Assembly (NCBI GenBank): GCA_025201765.1
Contig: MU623439.1
Span: 1 to 64,000, forward strand
DNA: 64,000 bases
Reading direction: 5' to 3'
From: Daldinia sp. FL1419
Lineage: Eukaryota; Ascomycota; Sordariomycetes; Xylariales; Hypoxylaceae
Of the stretch, positions 24,033 through 35,612 are shown piece by piece (within the stretch, counting starts at the first letter, position 1; the number at the start of each line of letters is the position of its first letter). The notes under the pieces were generated by a model, which was not told the origin of the DNA, ran no database searches, and saw nothing but the letters and a program-made list of their open reading frames with translations. Both the position numbers and the translations under genes were made by a program.

Positions 24033-25230
24033 CTAGATGGTTCCGAGTCCAAGCTATGAAGGATTACGAGATGTGGATATATTATATCTCCCGATTTTGC
24101 GGCTAGGGATAAAGCAGTGCTCGAAGTATTGCTCGTTGTGTTCGGTATTTACAAGTGCGCGCGTATAGTTTCGCTTTCCAACGGCGTGGATCGGAGGATA
24201 AGCAAGCAATGGCAATAGATTTCATTGTAAAGTAGACATTTGCTAGACGTCTACTATTATTATCACCCGCGTCCCAGGATATAATAGAGCTTCGTTCAGT
24301 ATTACTCGTGGAGTCGAGAACAGCGCTAGAAGATGATGCGGTTAAATGAAAGGTGCTAGTGCTATTAACGCATAGCTTGGGATCAACGAAGCCGTATTAC
24401 CCATCAAGATAAATCTCTTCTGTCTGGGAGTATCGAAATTGGCCTATTCCAATTTTTTCTTGATGGGTGGCTACGTTAAAGATCTATGCCTCACGATGCC
24501 GTGAATAGATGTCGGTTACTTGGAAAGTCACACAACCCCTTTTTGAGTCTCGGAGTACCTAATATTCCCTACCTACCTGCCTGGTATATATGAAAAGACT
24601 CTTGGTAGGTCGACTACAGGAACCACACTTACAAGATTTCGTCGGTGATAATGGTATAGAGGATTTTCACCATGATTCACCCCTTCTATAGTGTCGACTG
24701 GATCGTTTATTCACTCAACAGATTGAAACTGGTATCCTCAACCCATGCCTGAAGTAGAAAAGCTATTGACCTAGGAAACTACCATACAAGGACCTCCCGT
24801 TCGCGTGTTCCTTCGGGATTAACGTATATCGGTACGGCGTAGAAGCCAGTCCAACGATCATTGAAATTTCATCACTGTGAAATATCAAGTTGGCATATTT
24901 TCGAAAACGCTGATATGTAGCCCCATGGCCAAAGAATACCGGCGGTTCTGGGGTCTCTTCTCGTCTTGGCCGCGATTACTCTGCAGCAGCTACAATGTTG
25001 TCTCTATGAGAACTATTAGTACGGATATTGAGCAAGTTAGGCACCCGACATTCTTCAAACTAACCTCCAAACAAGATCGTGGATGAATTCCATTTGTTAG
25101 GGAATGGAAGCAGTAATACGCGGAGCAGGAATATTCTCCTTCCAAGCTCGCACTCCGCGATGTTTGTGAGCCCTTCGGAGGTAAAGACGTCCTAAAATGC
25201 ACATCGGAAAAGGGTGAGCCGGAACTTCCG
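24033..25230. other. Intergenic, no gene seen
   Basis: Short open frames only, none with a recognisable motif. Confidence 0.4.
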
Positions 25231-25497
25231 TCATCTATGAATGGCCGAATGGCTCATTGGACCTCCTTCTTCGGAAATTCTAGAAAGCCTAAAGGATCGA
25301 TGTGCTTCGAGCTCGTACGAAGGCGTCTCAGAAGGGAGGGGTATGCTTTCGACGGTCGCCGTAGCAGTGCTAGGAGCTGGTACGCCAGGATGAGAGTGGC
25401 TCACGTGCCGAAAGGGGCAGTACCACATAGCCAGGATGATGGCGATCAGTACTATGGGGACGAGGATCACAGCAATGGTGCTTGCTGTATCCAACAT
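25231..25497 (-). CDS. Small single-pass membrane protein, hypothetical
   Basis: Unrecognised 88-residue frame starting at the ATG at 25497. A strong hydrophobic segment at about residues 7-27 (IAVILVPIVLIAIILAMWYC) follows a short N-terminus. After it come a basic FRH turn and a Pro/Ser/Thr-rich tail ending SEEGGPMSHSAIHR. The opposite strand is also open over the same span, so coding is not proven. The membrane segment with a polar tail is what supports it. Could be a real small type III membrane protein or chance. Confidence 0.45.
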   Translation of the reverse strand: MLDTASTIAVILVPIVLIAIILAMWYCPFRHVSHSHPGVPAPSTATATVESIPLPSETPSYELEAHRSFRLSRISEEGGPMSHSAIHR

Positions 25498-26224
25498 CCT
25501 GTCGATTAACAACGTAGGGAAACGTGGGCATCGAGCGTTTTTGACTATGCCAACTACGTTGGAGGTTGACGGCCGAGAGATCGAGAAGAGCCTTTCGGGA
25601 AATCTCTAGGTAGTCTAGGTGGTTTTGTCATCGAGAAAGGTCATAATAGAGAAGGGACAGATGTGCTCGAACGACGTAGTCGACTAGCCTTTTGAATTTC
25701 CCTGGTTTCAGCAGCAGGTGGTTGCATTTACACTCGGTACGACGTGACCATTTAATTTACGTGGGTAGGTAGTATACAGCCATGTCGGTTCCTGATTGAT
25801 ATCAGGTCCAAGCTCTGGTATGTCCTAATGCTTTTCTTTCCTCTCGTATCTGGGATCTGCCATGTCTGTCTACGTTTATTATAAAATCACCGGGTCCGGT
25901 AGACGACGAGTGACCTTCGTCATGATGAAACAGGGCCAAGCAGCTCGGATCGAGGAGGTGAATAAGATATTGTCGCATTCGGATCTTTAGCCTACCTTAG
26001 TATACCCGGTCGAGTAGCATGCTTGAATCACCCGGGACCATCGTGCATTACCGAAAGGCAGATGGGTAGCAAGGATGGGCAAATCGACACGATCATGATG
26101 CTATCGCTAGATGGTACAGTAGCAAGTGGAATGCTGGGTAATATACACCATATACTCCAACGCACAGCTGCTCGATGTCCAAATTGTACACTACGCTCAG
26201 TTATAGGTGACTTCGGCATATGCG
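25498..26224. other. Intergenic, no gene seen
   Basis: Nothing supported. The open frames at its right end are antisense to AIM18. Confidence 0.4.
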
Positions 26225-27364
26225 TCATACCACCTGTGTGGCGACCGTGCCCACTGGTCTCTCCACAAACTCCATGATACCCTCGACAATGTTCTTCCTC
26301 GCCGGTTCCGATGCAACTTTGCTGCCGGCTAGATAGTTGAGCCACAGCAATCGGGATACTCGCTCGTCGGAGACGCGTCCAATTGTTTCCATACCGGCCT
26401 TACCATCGTCGAAAGTGATCGTCAACCGCCCAGCAGCGTCGCGAACCAACAGCATTTCCCTTCCTTTCGGTACCTTACCTCGGTTGAATAAACCCCGGAA
26501 ATCCTTCATGGCTTCGCCAAAGTTTTCGTCGCCAAACTCGCGGCTATTACCTTGCGATCTCGCCGAGATAGCCCGCACAAACCCATCCCTTAAGTGATGG
26601 AAGTCGGTATCCCTCACCGGCACGACCCTGAATAAGGAACGCGGTCGCACGTCCTGCAGTATGTCGTTCCACAGCTTTTCTCCCCGCTCCGGATCTAGTA
26701 GCGCTTTGCGCAATTCGTCCTTTTCGCTCGGCACTAGGGTCGTCGCGATAGGATTGATTTCTTTAACCAGGCGCGACTGTAGCGCGGCGATATCTTGGGT
26801 CGCGATGTAAAATCCCACCATATACACTTGAATGCTCAAGAAGCTCACCGTTCTCACGCCTAACCCGACCAAAGTATACTCTACTCCATTGATTATTTCT
26901 TGCCCTTCCGCTGCACCCAGCTCAAGGTCAAGTAACCGCGGAAACGTAGGAACGGTGCTATTTCCCGTGGGTACAAGTTCTGTGCCATCCCCGGCGTGGA
27001 TAACCGTCTTACGCTTCGAGCCAGCTTCCGTGCTAAAAGGGTCGAGTTTATCCGGCAACCCACTGTCGAGCTTTGTCGGCTTGCGGAGTTTTAGGTAGAG
27101 AAGATACGAGGTGTAACATATTCCAACTAAGCCCGAGACGGCACCGCATAGGAGAAAAGTTCGGCGCCGAACGTAGTAGTCGTGGGATTCTGTGCGCATG
27201 CGACTAACATTGAGGTTCTCGATGGCTCGATGGATTGGTCGCTGAGGTCGCAGAAATGACCGACATTGTTGCGGATTAAAACGTGAACGGTTAGAATATA
27301 GGCATTGGCGTGAGATGAGAGGTTTGAGTACGAGACCGGTCTGTGAGGTGCATATCGGCTTCAT
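26225..27364 (-). CDS. AIM18: Chalcone-isomerase-like mitochondrial protein (AIM18 family)
   Basis: Single exon, 379 residues. The N-terminus is rich in Arg, Ser and Gln with few acids (about 1-60), consistent with mitochondrial import. A membrane segment follows at about 69-91 (TFLLCGAVSGLVGICYTSYL). Residues about 140-370 carry the chalcone-isomerase-like fold: GVEYTLVGLGVRTVSFLSIQ then VYMVGFYIA near the start, FRVVPVRDTDFHHLRDGFVRA in the middle, and LLVRDAAGRLTITFDDGK plus RVSRLLWLNYLAG towards the end. Yeast Aim18 and Aim46 have this architecture and lie in the inner membrane. They are heme-binding and not flavonoid enzymes; the catalytic role is unsettled. Confidence 0.92.
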   Translation of the reverse strand: MKPICTSQTGLVLKPLISRQCLYSNRSRFNPQQCRSFLRPQRPIHRAIENLNVSRMRTESHDYYVRRRTFLLCGAVSGLVGICYTSYLLYLKLRKPTKLDSGLPDKLDPFSTEAGSKRKTVIHAGDGTELVPTGNSTVPTFPRLLDLELGAAEGQEIINGVEYTLVGLGVRTVSFLSIQVYMVGFYIATQDIAALQSRLVKEINPIATTLVPSEKDELRKALLDPERGEKLWNDILQDVRPRSLFRVVPVRDTDFHHLRDGFVRAISARSQGNSREFGDENFGEAMKDFRGLFNRGKVPKGREMLLVRDAAGRLTITFDDGKAGMETIGRVSDERVSRLLWLNYLAGSKVASEPARKNIVEGIMEFVERPVGTVATQVV

Positions 27365-28002
27365 CGTGGGTGGACGGTGTACAATGGTAAAGAAATGGTT
27401 GCTTTTCGCAGGAAAAAAAAACCAATTGAAGCTTCAATTGAGCCCGGAGAGCTTATTCCCTCCCTCAGCCCTTGTTCCTTCCGCTAACGATAGGTGCCTA
27501 GCTTTAGGTACCTTAGGTACCCTACCCCGTTAGAGCGAGCAAACTACGTCATCATCAACTTTATGCAACACTCGCTTACTGCATTTATATCTGCATCTTA
27601 TTATTGCATATTTAGGTAGTTAACGCATAACCCTCCTGATCTTTGGCCCCTTTTCATACTGTCCCGAAAACATCAAGGGCCTCTTCGTACAGCCAATAAT
27701 CCCGGGCCCCTAGGCTGGTGTTCTTGAGTCCGTATATGTATACCTAACTAATAGGAGAGCAAGATATCTTATATCTCCACTTGAGAAAGAAGGAATTTAT
27801 CTATTAGTGCTGTCTACATACTATGTAAACGACCGAAGCAGACACGCTGAGAACCGTGATTAGGTATTACGCATTGCACTTGGTGATGGCGGCTAGCAAC
27901 TTATTTCATTCCCACAGCACTATTGTTCATACCGGTCTATTTGAATCATCTCGTCACATCGCGATTCCTTTGAATCTACGAATCTCATTGTGACCCTAGT
28001 GC
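27365..28002. other. Intergenic, no gene seen
   Basis: Upstream region of the AIM18-like gene and downstream region of the SAT4-like gene. It holds palindromic TACCTTAGGTACC near 27.51 kb. Confidence 0.4.
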
Positions 28003-29348
28003 TCAGACCGATTCTTTACCACCACCGGACGTATGTACTGTGATATCATACTGGATAACTTTCCGAATACCCCGAACTTCCTCCACATAAATACCACGAT
28101 CTAGCGATCCGGCTTCATCCAGCATGTGCTCCTGGCTATGACCTCTGCCCGTAGACTTACAACCTCGGATAGACGTCACGCGCGTGCTCAGCATCTCGCA
28201 GTCACCACGGATCGGTGCCCAATAATTTCGACTGGAGTTATTCGTTGGCTCGCTCGGCTTGTAGTTAGATGAGGTACGCTTAGATGTCGACATAAATACC
28301 GAGGGAAATAGCCAATTCAATGGCCCCTTGCACATGGGAAGGCAGGCACAGATGATGGCGAGGTTCTCTTCGATTACCGTCCAAGTCGACGAGGCAATGT
28401 CATAGGTAGGGTCGGAGCTCGTAGAAGAAAAGTCGATTGTCTGCATGCGTAAGATGCTCGTTATGGTAACGCTAGTAAACCAAGGTCAGCCCTCTTGTAG
28501 AGCCCCTTTCCATTATATCTACCTGGCGTCGGGGAGAAGAAGCAACTCGCAACTTACAAAATTCCCAAAGCGAACACGATCATTAGCGCCCATTTTTGCT
28601 TCGGCGGTAGATTAGACCGGAAGATAGGTTGCATGGGAAGCACAAGGATCATAATATCCGTAGCGATAGAGAATCCCGCGTTCGCGTACCAGTTACTAGT
28701 GATACTGATGCACGTTCCCGGCACAGATTTATCCCAGGCCCTGCTGATTGGGGAGCATTGCCATATGGACGAAGCAGCGGTTGCCAACATGTAACTCAAT
28801 ATTATACCCAATAAGACGTAGCATGAGATCCTAAACCAGCGCTGGAGGAAGATGCGGAGATATAATAGGAGGATAGATGCCTTGGTTAAGTTCAATGTGA
28901 GCTTGTAAAATGCTTGTGCAATGTAATAGAGCTTTCTCTGTTAGTTCAACAATGAAATACCATCGGCTGCATGCAGATACCTTTAACGCTAGAGTTTGAT
29001 CTTGAGCAGGAATGTTAAATATATGCTGGCCGAATCCGTGGTTACAAGCAGCTATTAGGAGTCCTGAGACAGTCTGAGCGAAAGTCTTTAGAGAAACAAG
29101 AGTCAGTTACTGTGAGCAATGCTTCTTCAGTCCCGGATTCGCCGTACCCACGAGATCATAATTGTTCCATCATCCCACCCAAGCCCAGAGCCTGTCTTTA
29201 GTCGAGACAAGATTCGTATGGCGAGAAATACCGGGGTGAGGGCGAAGAATACAATACAAGGGATCTCTATATCAAGGACATTGGTCTCCGCGTGTAAATT
29301 CATTTCTATCGTTAGTGTAGTCATGAATGTTTGCCGATCCGCCAACAT
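28003..29348 (-). CDS. SAT4/rhodopsin-like integral membrane protein
   Basis: Fungal seven-helix membrane protein of the SAT4 (Pfam rhodopsin_N-like) family, related to PTH11-type receptors but lacking a CFEM domain. Exons 29348-29148, 29085-28981, 28937-28558 and 28471-28003 join in phase to 384 residues; introns are 62, 43 and 86 bp. Family marks include RILSRLKTGSGLGWDDGTIM, CNHGFGQHI, KLTLNLTKASILLLYLRIF, IWQCSPISRAWDKSVPGTC and ATDIMILVLPMQPIF. After the last helix a polar 100-residue tail lacks motifs. Ligand and role are unknown; some relatives are in metabolite clusters or act in surface sensing. Confidence 0.9.
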
Positions 29349-30069
29349 CCCCCCACATTATAGGGTCTTGGGTAGACCATCAAGAGGTAGTTATATGATA
29401 CTCATTCTCGATATCCTCTTTTTCATGACATTCGCTATAGTATCAACTGCCCGAAGAGGAAGGGCATGTTTTGAAGTGCCAGGTACTCATATTACTACGA
29501 TGTTCAATAATAAGGATACCAAGTTCCCGAACGGGCAAGCGATATGGAAGCGTGCGTCCCTAACATACGAATCTATGGTAGTATCGCGATTTACCTCGGT
29601 GATATTATTGGCTAGCTACGGGTTGCTCTGATATTACCATCAGGTTACTCAGCTCTACTGACTCTTCGGTATCGAGTCTGCCGAGCCTCAGAGTCTAAAC
29701 CGACAGCCCGTAGCGTAACTTGAGCTAATATCTATATCTCCTGTATACCTTGGGATCCGAAAGAAAGCTGTCTCTATAGTAGCAGAGCAGAAATACAAGA
29801 TCAATCACTCCGCGCCAAGAGAAGGCAATGGGACAATACGAATCAAAGCATGGTGCGCGGGGTTGCTGAGTCGTCATCACATAATTAAAAATAAATGGCT
29901 AACATTACTACGATCACTCGGGGACACTTTTAATACAACTTATACAAACTTGAGAGTATGCTAGCCATCCCTATCGTAAAGCTTACACAATATAATAGTC
30001 TCGAACACGATAGTTTTTGCTGCTAGCCGGCCTATGCTACATTCATAGACCTCCTTTACACCTCAGACG
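29349..30069. other. Intergenic, no gene seen
   Basis: A rightward open frame overlapping the SAT4-like gene at 29119-29631 is antisense for its first half and has no motif. Nothing else is supported. Confidence 0.4.
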
Positions 30070-31794
30070 TCATACTAAATTAAAAAACTCACAGTGGTGT
30101 CTTTGAAACCAATCCACTCTCACATCGTGGCTAATGGACTCTGAGTCGGTCAATTTACATGACCCGATCAGTGTATATCCACCCTCAGCGGAACGAATAA
30201 TGGAAGGGCGAAGGGCGCCTTTGAACAAACAGAGAATATCGCCTCTTTCTACAACGGCATCGTGTCTATTACAGATACCGGTATTCCCATCTTGGAAGAG
30301 AATATATATCGCATCCAGTAATACAAGGAGTTTGAATGATGTGTCGTCATTTCTTATGTGATACTTGGACAAGTCTTCGTTCTCCCGCTCTGCGATGAAA
30401 GCCAACACTTTTTCGTACAGTTCCTGTCCAGGTCTGTAATCTTTTGAAACGTTATCGAACAACTCCTTTCGTAGTATTTCGACTGGCTTATTCGTGATTG
30501 CTGCGGATGGCTTGATGATCTTTTCCTCCAAGTCGTTGATGCGATCCCGAAGATGCGACACGCGACGACTAATTTTGGACATAGGGAGCAGTATATCTTG
30601 GCAGGTGCTGATCCTCACACCCTCTACTTGGAGCTCATTCCTTGACTTCGACAGCTTTAGATTGGCTTTGATCGGCATCGGTACGAACGTTATATTCGAT
30701 CCCAGATATCGAAGATCGGGAACCCACGATGGAACTACTCCAAATTTCCGAGCTGTCGTCTCCCATAGCCTTAAATCTCCAGTACTTTCGAAGATGTATG
30801 CTACGAATTCATGGTAGACCTCCTCGTATGGTCTGGTATAATCTGGGCTTAGCTGGGTTGGGAGAGGATGGCCATGCGTCTTCTCGATAAAAGCGTAAAC
30901 CTGTCCAAGAAGACCGTAGACTTGATCATGCGGGAGCGTTGCTTCGGCACCTCCATATGCTAGAATTACGTGAAGAAGAAATTCGGCAGTGCCAAGAGAT
31001 AATCCAGCCTCCTCTACCTCGGCTGGGTTGTGTATCATCATTCGTGCATCCCTGAGGCCCATGAGCTGGGGCTGGTCAAACATGTACCCATCTTCGGAAA
31101 CTATCGTCCATAAATTGCATAGGTCGAGCATATGTGCTTGATGTTTTCCCAGTATGATTGTAGGCCAGTCAACTGCTAATGTGACTTCCTGTCTTACCCA
31201 GATTCTCGAGAACCATGGTAACTTAAATAGCTTTTTCAACAGGCTATAAGGCTGCTTCCTCCAGCTATTTCCGCCGAAGCTTCTGTCGAGAGATATTCTA
31301 GTTTCGTCAGGCTGTATCCCATCTCGTATGGACTCGAGGCTCCCAGCTAGGTCGGACAATAACTCAATATCACTGTCCTGTAAGGTATCCGTCGCTATGA
31401 CCGAAACAATAACCCGAGAAGCCCAACTGTAAATCTGTGCCATCCGTGGTATCTGTTTAGACTTTTCGCTGTTATCGTCTTGATTGATACAGATTGCGTC
31501 TACCCAGAAGTAAATGTCTTTAGTAAACCACCTTTGCTTTGATATGTCCCGTAGAGCATTATACAAACTAACTCCAACGGGAAACCGATGTCCATCTATA
31601 GTTATGATCTTCTTGTCGTTCTGATCCCCCCAGAGGTATGATAGCGCCGTATACTTGGTATCTGCAGTCAGCGGGAGCCGATGGAGGCGACAACTGATAG
31701 GCTCCTGGCTCTCACTTTCAATGGTGAGCAGTCTAACATCCATATTACCCAACGGCGTATATATCATGCTAATATTCGTTATGTCAGACATCAC
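30070..31794 (-). CDS. HET-domain (heterokaryon incompatibility) protein
   Basis: Single exon, 574 residues. The HET domain spans about residues 46-200: TKYTALSYLWGD (box 1), VSLYNALRDI, then FWVDAICINQDDNSEKSKQI and RMAQIYSWASRVIV (box 2), and RIWVRQEVTLA (box 3). The remainder, about 370 residues, has no NACHT, WD-repeat or ankyrin region and appears to be the variable C-terminal region common in stand-alone HET proteins. HET domains are related to TIR-like folds and trigger cell death on non-self fusion in several ascomycetes; most family members are uncharacterised. A second Met at residue 2 is an equivalent start. Confidence 0.93.
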   Translation of the reverse strand: MMSDITNISMIYTPLGNMDVRLLTIESESQEPISCRLHRLPLTADTKYTALSYLWGDQNDKKIITIDGHRFPVGVSLYNALRDISKQRWFTKDIYFWVDAICINQDDNSEKSKQIPRMAQIYSWASRVIVSVIATDTLQDSDIELLSDLAGSLESIRDGIQPDETRISLDRSFGGNSWRKQPYSLLKKLFKLPWFSRIWVRQEVTLAVDWPTIILGKHQAHMLDLCNLWTIVSEDGYMFDQPQLMGLRDARMMIHNPAEVEEAGLSLGTAEFLLHVILAYGGAEATLPHDQVYGLLGQVYAFIEKTHGHPLPTQLSPDYTRPYEEVYHEFVAYIFESTGDLRLWETTARKFGVVPSWVPDLRYLGSNITFVPMPIKANLKLSKSRNELQVEGVRISTCQDILLPMSKISRRVSHLRDRINDLEEKIIKPSAAITNKPVEILRKELFDNVSKDYRPGQELYEKVLAFIAERENEDLSKYHIRNDDTSFKLLVLLDAIYILFQDGNTGICNRHDAVVERGDILCLFKGALRPSIIRSAEGGYTLIGSCKLTDSESISHDVRVDWFQRHHCEFFNLV

Positions 31795-33142
31795 TTAAGT
31801 CCTTTAGAGTTAAAATGTATGGTCGGGGTGTTTGGGAGTTGATAGTTGACGAGAGAAAGATCTGTCGAAAATTGGCCACAGCCTCGTCGGAGGGTTAGGT
31901 ATCAATATCGGATTTATATTCTCACACTGGTGTGTCTCTGTAGGTACTTTGAATTATAAATTTATAGGTCTATATAGGTTCATTCTACAACTCAATAAGA
32001 AAATCATGATGATTTTGCATCAGTGTGCTTACACGCCCAAGACGGGCTGTAGCACTCCTTAACGTATTCTAGGATACCTTTAATCGTCAAAATTTGTCAG
32101 GTTATCTTGGATGGGGAAATTCCCAAGTAATACCTACATTTGATTATATCATAAGAAGCTATTCACACCAAGGTTAATCGGCTTCCACCTGGTACCCTAC
32201 CTAGGTATTACCCAGTACCTCTCTACATCTACCTAGGTTAACGCTATTTCGATATCTTAGCACACCTCGAACTTCTACCTTGTCGCATTCATGTCCCTTG
32301 TACTTCTTTTGAACATCATTTTCTAGGCGTCGGAGATCCAAGGTTACATCGGAGGAATAACGCAATATGGAAGCTAACCTCTCCACTAAGCGATATCTCC
32401 GCTGTAACTCTAGGTAAGCCAAGACCAATATATGTTCGTCTGTCGACAATATTAGATACGGCAAGGTTCCTCGTGATACGATGGAGGAAAAGGAGCTATC
32501 TTCAACCGAATTATTGACCGAGTGATGAGTACGTTTTAGACCTAGTTATTGTATTATGAAATATTTATACAACCGGGGATTAACTTACTTATTAGGCATA
32601 ATTGGAACATAGATTTATATATAGTCTCCTAATCCCACCATTTATTCTAGGACGATCTTTGCTTCCTAGTTGAAGCCATCACGCGATCCGAACCACAGGC
32701 GTGCACCTGCAGAAAGCGGCGGTGCTCCGCATACATAGAGACGTGGCAGTGCATTATACCGATTATAAGCTCACGGCTTGGTCATGCATAGAGCACGAGC
32801 AAGAAGACATGGGTAGAATAGGGTCGGTATAATGTTGATATTCGGGTCCCGATTCATAATGAGGGGTTAAAACCAGATTGCTTTCCATGTTGTCGAAGTA
32901 CAGCGCAAGACGCCGAAGATTGCGTGCTGAACAAAGTGCATACTACCAAATTAACCAGCCACCTCCCTTTATGCCTTGATGCTAATAGCCGGGACATCGT
33001 TTACAAAGTAGGCTAATAAAGACTGAAGATTGGAGACACCTGTAATAGTAGCCGCTTCATCTAAAAGGACATCGGGGCCCGATGCACTGATTTAGCGCTT
33101 TGGGATAGATAAATTTCTAAGCTCAAAAGCTCCACTACCAGC
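31795..33142. other. 1.3-kb intergenic region with a doubtful open stretch
   Basis: A leftward open stretch at 32201-32464 reads EHILVLAYLELQRRYRLVER and onward, helical in look, but has no ATG. It could be an orphan exon behind a GTCGACAG acceptor or chance. Otherwise no gene. TACCTAGGTA-type motifs lie near 32.20 and 32.23 kb. Confidence 0.3.
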
Positions 33143-34174
33143 ATGAAGATCGGTACGGTTGTGGCAGCAATCCTCTTCGGATATGTCGAATTCGTTCGAC
33201 AGGCGATTGCTTATGATGCGGATATAATAGGAGATGTGCCATCCGAGGGGGAGCTAAACGGCTCGAATTTTACGTATCCGTTTCCCCTGAAGACGTATAA
33301 CTTTACGTCGCAACTTCAAGAACTTGAGATGGCATTCATGGACGTTGCTCCGACAGTTGAGCCGAACGGGAAAGTTGCCGTCTGCCTTCATGGGAAGAAC
33401 TTCTGCGGACCTACCTGGGAGGCTACCGCGAGGGAGCTTTCAGGAGCGGGTTACAGGGTTATCCTACCGGATCAAATTGGCTTTTGCAAGTCCTCCAAAC
33501 CGAAGTCGTATCAATATACGCTACAGCAACTCTCGTATAACACTAGAAACTTGCTCCGTGCGTTAGACATCGAGAATGTGACTGTAATAGGCCACTCTCT
33601 AGGAGGAATGACATCTGTGCGTTTCGGTTTGATGTTCCCGGATATTGTCGAGAAGCTCGTTTTGGTGAATCCCCTTGGTTTAGAAGACTGGAAAGCTATC
33701 GGGGTGCCGTACAAAAGCATTGACAACCTATATGTTGTCGAGTCCGAAAGCAATTACACGTCTATTCGCGCGTACGAACAATCAACGTACTACGTAGGGA
33801 AGTGGGATGATTCGTACGACGTCTGGGTGAATATGCTGGTCGATATCTATCAGGGGAGCGAAGCATCAACTTTTGCTTTCGATCAAGCACTCGTTACAGA
33901 TATGGCTTTGAGCGCTCCAGTGGTATACGAGTTTGGCCTACTGAAGCCGCATACACTTCTGCTGATAGGCGACAAAGACAATACGGCGTTGGGCAAGCAA
34001 TGGAGCCCACCGGAGGTGCAGGCTAAATTGGGACACTATGATGTGTTGGGGAAGCAAGCTGCCGCCGCCATACCAAATGCAGATCTGATAGAATTTGCGG
34101 ATCTGGGGCACGCGCCTCAAATCCAAGAACCAGAAAGGTTTCACGACGCATTGCTAAGTTGGTTGGTGGAATGA
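33143..34174 (+). CDS. Secreted alpha/beta hydrolase
   Basis: Single exon, 343 residues. The first 23 residues (hydrophobic, ending RQAIA before YDAD) look like a signal peptide, so secretion is likely. The fold follows the alpha/beta-hydrolase order: oxyanion-hole strand VAVCLHGKNFCGPTW (79-92), nucleophile elbow GHSLGG with Ser152, acidic residue in LLIGDKDNT (Asp277 or 279), and His323 in LGHAPQIQEP. Several NxS/T sequons (for example NFT and NYT) fit an extracellular glycoprotein. Close in pattern to bacterial-type epoxide hydrolase/haloperoxidase-like esterases; the substrate cannot be told. Confidence 0.92.
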   Translation: MKIGTVVAAILFGYVEFVRQAIAYDADIIGDVPSEGELNGSNFTYPFPLKTYNFTSQLQELEMAFMDVAPTVEPNGKVAVCLHGKNFCGPTWEATARELSGAGYRVILPDQIGFCKSSKPKSYQYTLQQLSYNTRNLLRALDIENVTVIGHSLGGMTSVRFGLMFPDIVEKLVLVNPLGLEDWKAIGVPYKSIDNLYVVESESNYTSIRAYEQSTYYVGKWDDSYDVWVNMLVDIYQGSEASTFAFDQALVTDMALSAPVVYEFGLLKPHTLLLIGDKDNTALGKQWSPPEVQAKLGHYDVLGKQAAAAIPNADLIEFADLGHAPQIQEPERFHDALLSWLVE

Positions 34175-34901
34175 CCGCCTAAATCGCTTATAGATGATTG
34201 TATATAGGACTGTGCACATAAAACCACAAGGATAAAAAAGGCCCAAATGATGTACGATATGTGCTCCTAAGGCAGCATCAAGCTAGGGATAAGGGATCGT
34301 TGCTTATAAGAAAGTCGGCTGTTTCCTACCGTATTTTATAGAGAGAACCCCCTCCTCTACAGCGCCACGGCACTCAAGGAGAATGAGAGGAAAAGGCTAC
34401 TATCCAGATCATGAATCGTATATTTTAGTATTTATTGAATCATATCTTATTATTCATATTCGGCTGTCGAGCACGTCCAACTTATGGTATCCAGGGTGTT
34501 GTTATGGTAACTACCTACCTACCTAGGTTAATCAAGCAAAGATATAAGGGTAAGGGGGTAAAATAAGCTGTACAAATTGATGTAGCTATGAGTTAATGTG
34601 GAAAGCTTACATTTGTAATAGATAAATACTATAGACTCATTCTGATAGAAATAGGAGGATAAGACTATACGTCCATTAGGTAGCTGTTCATATGTGATGC
34701 CTCAGTATCTTACCTGAGGCATAGCGAGATTCGTGATCCATACAAGTGGAGAATAAGGGGAGAAATCGATGGTCAGTGCAGATTCCTTGTCACCCAGCCA
34801 ACTCCGCAAGGCGGTCAGTTTAAATCTGTTGATAAGTCTTCTCTTACCAAACACCTATCACCTTTAGTACACTCTTATATTACCTCTCTCTTCAAGGCAT
34901 T
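34175..34901. other. Intergenic, no gene seen
   Basis: Contains a CTACCTACCTACCTAGG run near 34.51 kb; otherwise only the presumed promoter of the thioesterase gene. Confidence 0.4.
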
Positions 34902-35612
34902 ATGGCAGACGATACCCGCCGCAACCGTTCGCGACTAGCTGAGTCGGCATATCTATCGCCCTACTCCTCCGCCGGCGCCTCGGGTCCCCACCCTAACGGA
35001 GACCCGTACGTTCCTCTGCGAAGCCAGGCTCTCTCCACCCTTGAAGCTATGGGCTACGACCCTAACACGATGGTGGAGCGGGGAGTAGTCTGGGCCGAAG
35101 ATCAAGATCCCTTCGGACATGTCATGCATTCGCAGTATATGCATTTTCTAGGCCAATGCTTCCATCGCGTCATGGAGAGCTACGATGAGTTCCTTAGCGA
35201 GGAAGAGTACGACGGCATGATCAACGCCAAGACCGTTATTCCCGTTCTCCGGAGGTATAACCTAGATATTCGTAGACAAGTCAAATACCCTGATTCGGTT
35301 CGTGCTACTTCAATATAACTTTCGAATTTTGCTCATTTAGAAACGCAGCTTATTGCGGCCTATCGCCAAGATCTCATAGAACCAACACGCAACACCGGAA
35401 CAACTTCCCTCTTTTCGCTCAACCAACAAGCTATAGTTGCCGAAGTAAAGGGTTCTGTGACTTACATGGATGTTAAAACTGCTCGCCCAGTAGATATCCG
35501 GACTCTGGGTGGCGGATGGCAGGCCTTGTTTGAAGGCTTCACTAAGAAGAGCGAGCGTTCAAAGGCGCTCAAGGAGAAGTGGGATACTGAGCATCGTAAA
35601 TCTAAGATCTAA
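34902..35612 (+). CDS. Hotdog-fold thioesterase-like protein
   Basis: 219 residues in exons 34902-35297 and 35349-35612. The 51-bp intron has an unusual GTTCGT donor and a CAG acceptor, chosen because it joins PDS directly to LIAAYRQDLIEP in frame. WAEDQDPFGHVMHSQYMHFLG (residues about 64-84) matches the 4HBT hotdog motif, in which an Asp and a His-containing loop act on the thioester. VAEVKGSVTYMDVKTARPVDI is the following strand pair. Such proteins hydrolyse acyl-CoA or act as mitochondrial acyl-thioesterases in fungi. The N-terminus is Ser/Pro-rich without a clear targeting signal. Confidence 0.88.

Noticed and set aside
25237..25509. Rightward 90-residue open frame
   Set aside because: Lies opposite the small membrane protein frame and has no hydrophobic or domain signal.
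29119..29631. 170-residue rightward frame
   Set aside because: Overlaps exon 1 of the SAT4-like gene on the opposite strand and shows no domain.
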